Shown: positions 40,626 through 43,622 of the stretch, one piece after another
How the letters are laid out: each line of letters begins with the position of its first letter
Numbering within the stretch: position 1 is the stretch's first letter
Assembly: GCA_903933915.1 (NCBI GenBank)
Contig: CAIZLW010000105.1
Coordinates: 1-43,622, forward strand
Source: an uncultured beta proteobacterium
GTDB lineage: Bacteria; Pseudomonadota; Gammaproteobacteria; Burkholderiales; SG8-41
Direction: 5' to 3'
DNA: 43,622 nucleotides
Translations under genes and position numbers: made by a program
Notes under the pieces: generated by a model
The model's input: the letters and a program-made list of their open reading frames with translations, nothing else
Told to the model about the DNA's origin: nothing
Database searches by the model: none

Positions 40626-41057
40626 CTAACCCACCGAGGGGTAGCTGGCGCGCACGCGGACGATGATATCGACGCCCTCGGTCACCATGCCCGGCGGCAG
40701 ATCGGGCAGGCCGCTCACCGACAGCGCCTCTGCGGCGATATCGGCAATTTCACCGGTATCCACGTTGTAGAGATGATGATGCGGTTCGGTATTCGGGTCG
40801 TAGAACACGCGCTTGGGATCGACGATGACTTCGCGGATCAGGCCACGGTCGCGAAACAGGTTCAGCGTGTTGTACACCGTCGCCTTGGAGGTTTCGGCGT
40901 GCCGCTCGTTGACCATGGCCAGGATCTGATCTGCGGCCAGATGATGGCAACGCCCGAACAGAACCTGAGCGATCTCCAGGCGCTGGTGGGTCGGCGAAAT
41001 CCCGTGTTTGCGCAACAACGCGATTAGCGACGAGCGATCATAAGATATTGCTTCCAT
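40626..41057 (-). CDS. Fur-family transcriptional regulator (Irr/PerR-like)
   Basis: 143 residues. N-terminal winged helix with ISPTHQRLEIAQVLF and the recognition region HAETSKATVYNTLNLFRDRGL (53-73), then a dimer/metal domain with EPHHHLYNVDTGEI (91-104). There is no CxxC pair; C37 is the only cysteine, so no structural zinc, as in Irr-type regulators. H93-H94-H95 corresponds to the His cluster that binds heme or metal in Irr. The heme-regulatory CP motif is not present. It probably senses iron, heme or peroxide. A palindrome lies in its own promoter (41071-41087), suggesting autoregulation. ATG 41057 has no ribosome site, so leaderless translation is possible. Confidence 0.9.
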   Translation of the reverse strand: MEAISYDRSSLIALLRKHGISPTHQRLEIAQVLFGRCHHLAADQILAMVNERHAETSKATVYNTLNLFRDRGLIREVIVDPKRVFYDPNTEPHHHLYNVDTGEIADIAAEALSVSGLPDLPPGMVTEGVDIIVRVRASYPSVG

Positions 41058-41065
41058 TGGATTTT

Positions 41066-41094
41066 ATTTTAGTTCAATTATTGGACTTTGTCTA
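41066..41094 (-). promoter_or_regulatory. Promoter with embedded operator for the Fur-family gene
   Basis: On the minus strand TAGACA (-35, 41094-41089), 17-base spacer, TAAAAT (-10, 41071-41066). The spacer holds most of the palindrome AGTTCAAT-T-ATTGGACT (plus strand, 41071-41087; one mismatch per arm), a good candidate operator for the regulator itself. Transcription would begin close to the ATG at 41057. Confidence 0.5.
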
Positions 41095-41287
41095 ATCTGG
41101 CGCCGACTGGCGTCAAGCGCAGGCATCGTCTGCAGACCACCCGCAAAACCGGGGCATAACAGTGATTTTTCTCACGCGGCAAAACGCTCCGCAACCGTTC
41201 ATGACCGGCGCTCAACCACTCATCGGCCACTGATGGCGACAGCGTAGAATCCTTTTTATTCTTACACCTACGCAAAGGGGAGCAGGT

Positions 41288-41695
41288 ATGAAACGAGGCC
41301 TCGGTTTTACTCTGGTTGAAGTACTGGTGGTGGTCGCCATCGTCGGCATTCTTACGGCGATCGCCGTTCCTCAGTACTCGCAATACGTGATGCGCGGCAA
41401 AGTCACTGAAGCCACGGGCGCGTTATCGGAATTACGGCTGCGTGCCGAAAAATGGTTCGCTGACAACCGCACTTATGTCGGCGTGAGCGCAACCATCGGC
41501 AATGCCACCAATTTCACCTACGCCTGCGTAACCGCCGCGGCAACCTTCACCTGCACGGCTACAGGCACCGGCTCAATGACCGGATTCGTCTTCACGATTA
41601 ACGAAACGAACACCCGCGCCACCACCATCACCGGCCATACCGGCTGGAACAACTCCACCACTTGCTGGATCACCAAAAAGGGTATGACGTGCTGA
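41288..41695 (+). CDS. pilE: Type IV pilin-like protein (PilE family)
   Basis: 135 residues. Short basic leader MKRGLG, prepilin peptidase site G/F, methylated Phe and the hydrophobic helix FTLVEVLVVVAIVGILTAIAVPQYSQYV with Glu at position +5 of the mature protein. The C-terminal part has four cysteines (YAC, FTC, TTC, MTC), giving possible two disulfides. Ribosome site GGGGAG seven bases upstream of ATG 41288. It heads a set of prepilin genes (fimT, pilV, pilW), so it is probably a minor pilin or PilE-type subunit of type IV pili for motility, adhesion or DNA uptake. Confidence 0.9.
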   Translation: MKRGLGFTLVEVLVVVAIVGILTAIAVPQYSQYVMRGKVTEATGALSELRLRAEKWFADNRTYVGVSATIGNATNFTYACVTAAATFTCTATGTGSMTGFVFTINETNTRATTITGHTGWNNSTTCWITKKGMTC

Positions 41696-42309
41696 TACAA
41701 GGCACATGCCGCCGGCCCAGGGGCTTCACCCTGGTCGAGATCATGGTCACGATGGCATTGTTTGTCGTGCTGCTGGGACTCGGCGTGCCCGCTTTCATGA
41801 CGTTTATTCTGAACGCCAAGGTCAAAAACGCCGCTGAAACCTCGTTGGCCGGCATCAATCTTGCGCGTGCGGAAGCAGTGAGCCGCAACACGGTTGTTCG
41901 ATTCCAGATGGTCACCAATCTGACGAGCAGTTGTGCAAACAGTTCCACCGCCCTGGGGTGGGTCGTCAGCCTCGACAGCCCGGCGGGCGCCTGCGAAATC
42001 GCCCCTTCGGTCACCACCACCCCGCGCATCGTGCAAAAGCAGGCGGGCACGGAAGGCACGGACAGCATCAGCGTGGCCGCAACCGGCGGGTCCGGCGTCG
42101 CCTTTAACGGACTGGGCCGGATCGTCTCCGGCGGCACCTTGCCAACGCCGTTCACGCAAATCGATTTCACCAGCGCCCAGGGTGTTTGCGAGCATACCGC
42201 CGCCGACGGCACCGTGCGCTGCCTGCGCATCCTTCTTTCCACCGGCGGACAAGCCAAACTGTGCGACCCCAAAGTGGCCGCGACGACCGATCCGCGCTAC
42301 TGCTCCTGA
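41689..42309 (+). CDS. fimT: Minor pseudopilin FimT/GspH-like
   Basis: 206 residues from GTG 41689, which overlaps the end of pilE by seven bases and has AAGGG six bases before it; this start gives a short leader (VLIQGTCRRPRG) as expected, while the longer frame begins inside pilE. Prepilin site RPRGFTLVEIMVTMALFVVLLGLGVPAF, then the FimT/GspH domain with ARAEAVSRNTVVRF. Probably part of the pilus initiation complex at the inner membrane. Translationally coupled to pilE. Confidence 0.88.
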   Translation: MLIQGTCRRPRGFTLVEIMVTMALFVVLLGLGVPAFMTFILNAKVKNAAETSLAGINLARAEAVSRNTVVRFQMVTNLTSSCANSSTALGWVVSLDSPAGACEIAPSVTTTPRIVQKQAGTEGTDSISVAATGGSGVAFNGLGRIVSGGTLPTPFTQIDFTSAQGVCEHTAADGTVRCLRILLSTGGQAKLCDPKVAATTDPRYCS

Positions 42310-42325
42310 GAGCCTGATAAACACG

Positions 42326-42748
42326 ATGAATCCGACTATCAATCGAGACCGTCAACAAGGTGTGATGCTGATCGAAGCTTTGATTGGTCTGCTCATTTTT
42401 TCACTGGGCATCCTCGCCTTGATCGGCATGCAGGCGGTCGCAATGCAATACACCATCGACGCCAAATACCGCTCCGAAGCGAGTTTCCTTGCCAATCAGA
42501 TTGTCGGAACGATGTGGACCGACCGCACCAACCTGGCTAACTACGATACGTCGAGCGGCAGCGGCGGCACGCTTCGCACATCCTGGATATCCCAGGTACA
42601 GCTGACGCTGCCGCAGGCCACCGGCAGCAATGTCCCCGAGATTGACGTCGTCGGCACCCAAGTCACCGTGACCTTGCGCTGGCTGCGCCCCGGCGACACC
42701 ACGGCCAGCAATTACAGCGTGCAAGCCCAGATCACCGATGCCAACTAG
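42326..42748 (+). CDS. pilV: Type IV pilus minor pilin PilV
   Basis: 140 residues. Leader MNPTINRDRQQG then VMLIEALIGLLIFSLGILALIGMQAVAMQ, the PilV-type N-terminus (G/V at the processing site with Glu at +5), and a short periplasmic domain ending in a family-typical NYSVQAQI. Starts 16 bases after fimT and ends 13 bases before pilW. It helps prime pilus assembly together with FimT, PilW and PilX. Confidence 0.9.
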   Translation: MNPTINRDRQQGVMLIEALIGLLIFSLGILALIGMQAVAMQYTIDAKYRSEASFLANQIVGTMWTDRTNLANYDTSSGSGGTLRTSWISQVQLTLPQATGSNVPEIDVVGTQVTVTLRWLRPGDTTASNYSVQAQITDAN

Positions 42749-42761
42749 GAGCGCAGAACGC

Positions 42762-43622
42762 ATGAAACTCATGACGCGCCTTTGTCCCGGTCCGGTGGAG
42801 ACCGCCCAGGGGAACTTTAGCCACCAACGCGGCCTGTCGCTGGTTGAACTGATGGTCGCCGTGGTCATCGGTCTGGTCGGCATTCTGGCGATGACACAGG
42901 CTTACATCACCAGCGACCGCTTCAACCGCGCAACGATGGGTGAAGGCAGCGCGCAAACCAATGGCCTGATCGCCATGTATCAGCTTGAGCGCGACCTGCG
43001 CATGTCGGGTTACGGCATTGCGAATTCGACCGCGCTGGGCTGCGGGCAGATCCGGTGGTTCTACACGCCGAACTACTCCACCAACATCAATGCCTCTTCG
43101 ACACTGCCGGTGATCACGCTGGCGCCCGTCGTAATCACCACCAGCGGCACCGACCCGCACACCATCACCACTTTTTTCTCCACCGTGTCCGAGCAGATCA
43201 TGCCAACGGTGGTAGCGAATTTCACTGCGGCCACCAACAAGGCCACGCTGGACGGCGCCGCCGCATTTTCAGCAGGCGACCTGTTGCTGTTTGTAACCCG
43301 CACCTTACCGACCACCTGCGCCTTCGGCCGCATCACTTCGAAATCAGGCCAGGAAATCACCATGGCCTCCGGCGTCGCCGGCGGCCAGTTCAACCCGGCA
43401 GCCTGGGCGTCATTCCCGACCTACGCTTCCGACGACAGCGTGCTGAATCTGGGTTTTCCGGCGATTCGCACGTATTCGATAACCAGCCGCAAATTGCGGG
43501 TCACCGACCTGCTGGATCAGGCCGCCGGCCAGGCACCGATTGATGTCGTTGACGGCATCGTCGACATGCGTGCGCAATACGGCAAAGACAACGGCGGTGG
43601 CGGCGGCACTGCCAACGACGGC
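42762..43622 (+). CDS. pilW: Type IV pilus minor pilin PilW (3' end missing)
   Basis: 287 residues present, cut by the right edge. Long leader (MKLMTRLCPGPVETAQGNFSHQRG) then LSLVELMVAVVIGLVGILAMTQAY, the processing site and helix of PilW, with YQLERDLRMSGYGIANS and later VDGIVDMRAQYGKDNG, which are usual PilW landmarks. An AGGAG is seen upstream of ATG 42762. PilX and PilY1 genes are to be expected beyond the window. Confidence 0.9.
   Translation, partial: MKLMTRLCPGPVETAQGNFSHQRGLSLVELMVAVVIGLVGILAMTQAYITSDRFNRATMGEGSAQTNGLIAMYQLERDLRMSGYGIANSTALGCGQIRWFYTPNYSTNINASSTLPVITLAPVVITTSGTDPHTITTFFSTVSEQIMPTVVANFTAATNKATLDGAAAFSAGDLLLFVTRTLPTTCAFGRITSKSGQEITMASGVAGGQFNPAAWASFPTYASDDSVLNLGFPAIRTYSITSRKLRVTDLLDQAAGQAPIDVVDGIVDMRAQYGKDNGGGGGTANDG

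Noticed and set aside
1..43622. CRISPR arrays, insertion sequences, phage or defence genes
   Set aside because: No regularly spaced repeats, terminal inverted repeats with transposase, or known defence domains were found on either strand.

Overview
This is a GC-rich stretch of chromosome, almost certainly from an environmental betaproteobacterium close to Burkholderiales. The evidence is ten genes for Bug/TctC-type periplasmic solute receptors (a family hugely expanded in Bordetella, Cupriavidus and relatives), a beta-type carbonic anhydrase of the E. coli Can type, a tRNA-Thr(CGU) whose core is like that of E. coli, and a type IV pilus minor-pilin cluster. No phage, insertion sequence, CRISPR array or replication origin was found.

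Layout. 1-3.7 kb: a UMF1/Atg22-like MFS transporter cut by the window edge, a coupled 50-residue membrane protein, a glycine-zipper lipoprotein behind a sigma-54-like promoter, and a membrane diguanylate cyclase. 3.8-10.1 kb: an amidase divergent from a plus-strand set made of a thiamine-diphosphate enzyme, an ornithine cyclodeaminase/mu-crystallin homologue, a beta-hydroxyacid dehydrogenase and an unrecognised GCRPEY-motif protein. 10.1-15.0 kb (minus): carbonic anhydrase, then an operon Bug-Bug-TarD-like dehydratase-Bug. 15.2-16.8 kb (plus): a single-cysteine Asp/Glu-racemase homologue and a Bug gene, ending at a bidirectional terminator. 16.9-28.1 kb (minus): a roughly 11 kb same-strand run holding an acyl-CoA ligase, a Gfo/Idh/MocA dehydrogenase, an alpha/beta hydrolase, an SMP-30 lactonase, an MmgE/PrpD protein, an ACMSD-like amidohydrolase and three Bug receptors. 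28.2-36.2 kb: a second SMP-30 gene (plus), a repeat island, then RidA, PrpD, a flavin reductase-like protein, three Bug genes and an alpha/beta hydrolase (minus). 36.4-40.4 kb: class II aldolase and acyl-CoA dehydrogenase (plus), an HtrA-like protein without its catalytic triad (minus) and an SDR without the usual YxxxK (plus). 40.5-43.6 kb: tRNA-Thr, a Fur/Irr-type regulator and the prepilin genes pilE-fimT-pilV-pilW (the last cut by the edge).

How it fits together. From about 5 to 39 kb the window reads as an organic-acid catabolic region: secreted receptors next to dehydratases, lactonases, hydrolases, a CoA ligase and dehydrogenases suggest several uptake-and-degradation modules for hydroxy acids, sugar acids or their lactones and amides. 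No TctA/TctB permease is present, and the only recognisable DNA-binding regulator lies outside the catabolic block. Substrates cannot be assigned from sequence alone. From 40.5 kb onward the content looks like conserved housekeeping chromosome.

The most unusual items are the triad-less HtrA-like protein, the SDR with T156/R160 in place of Tyr/Lys, the cluster with the unrecognised GCRPEY protein, the density of receptors without permeases, and several families of short palindromic intergenic repeats, one of which forms a transcription terminator.
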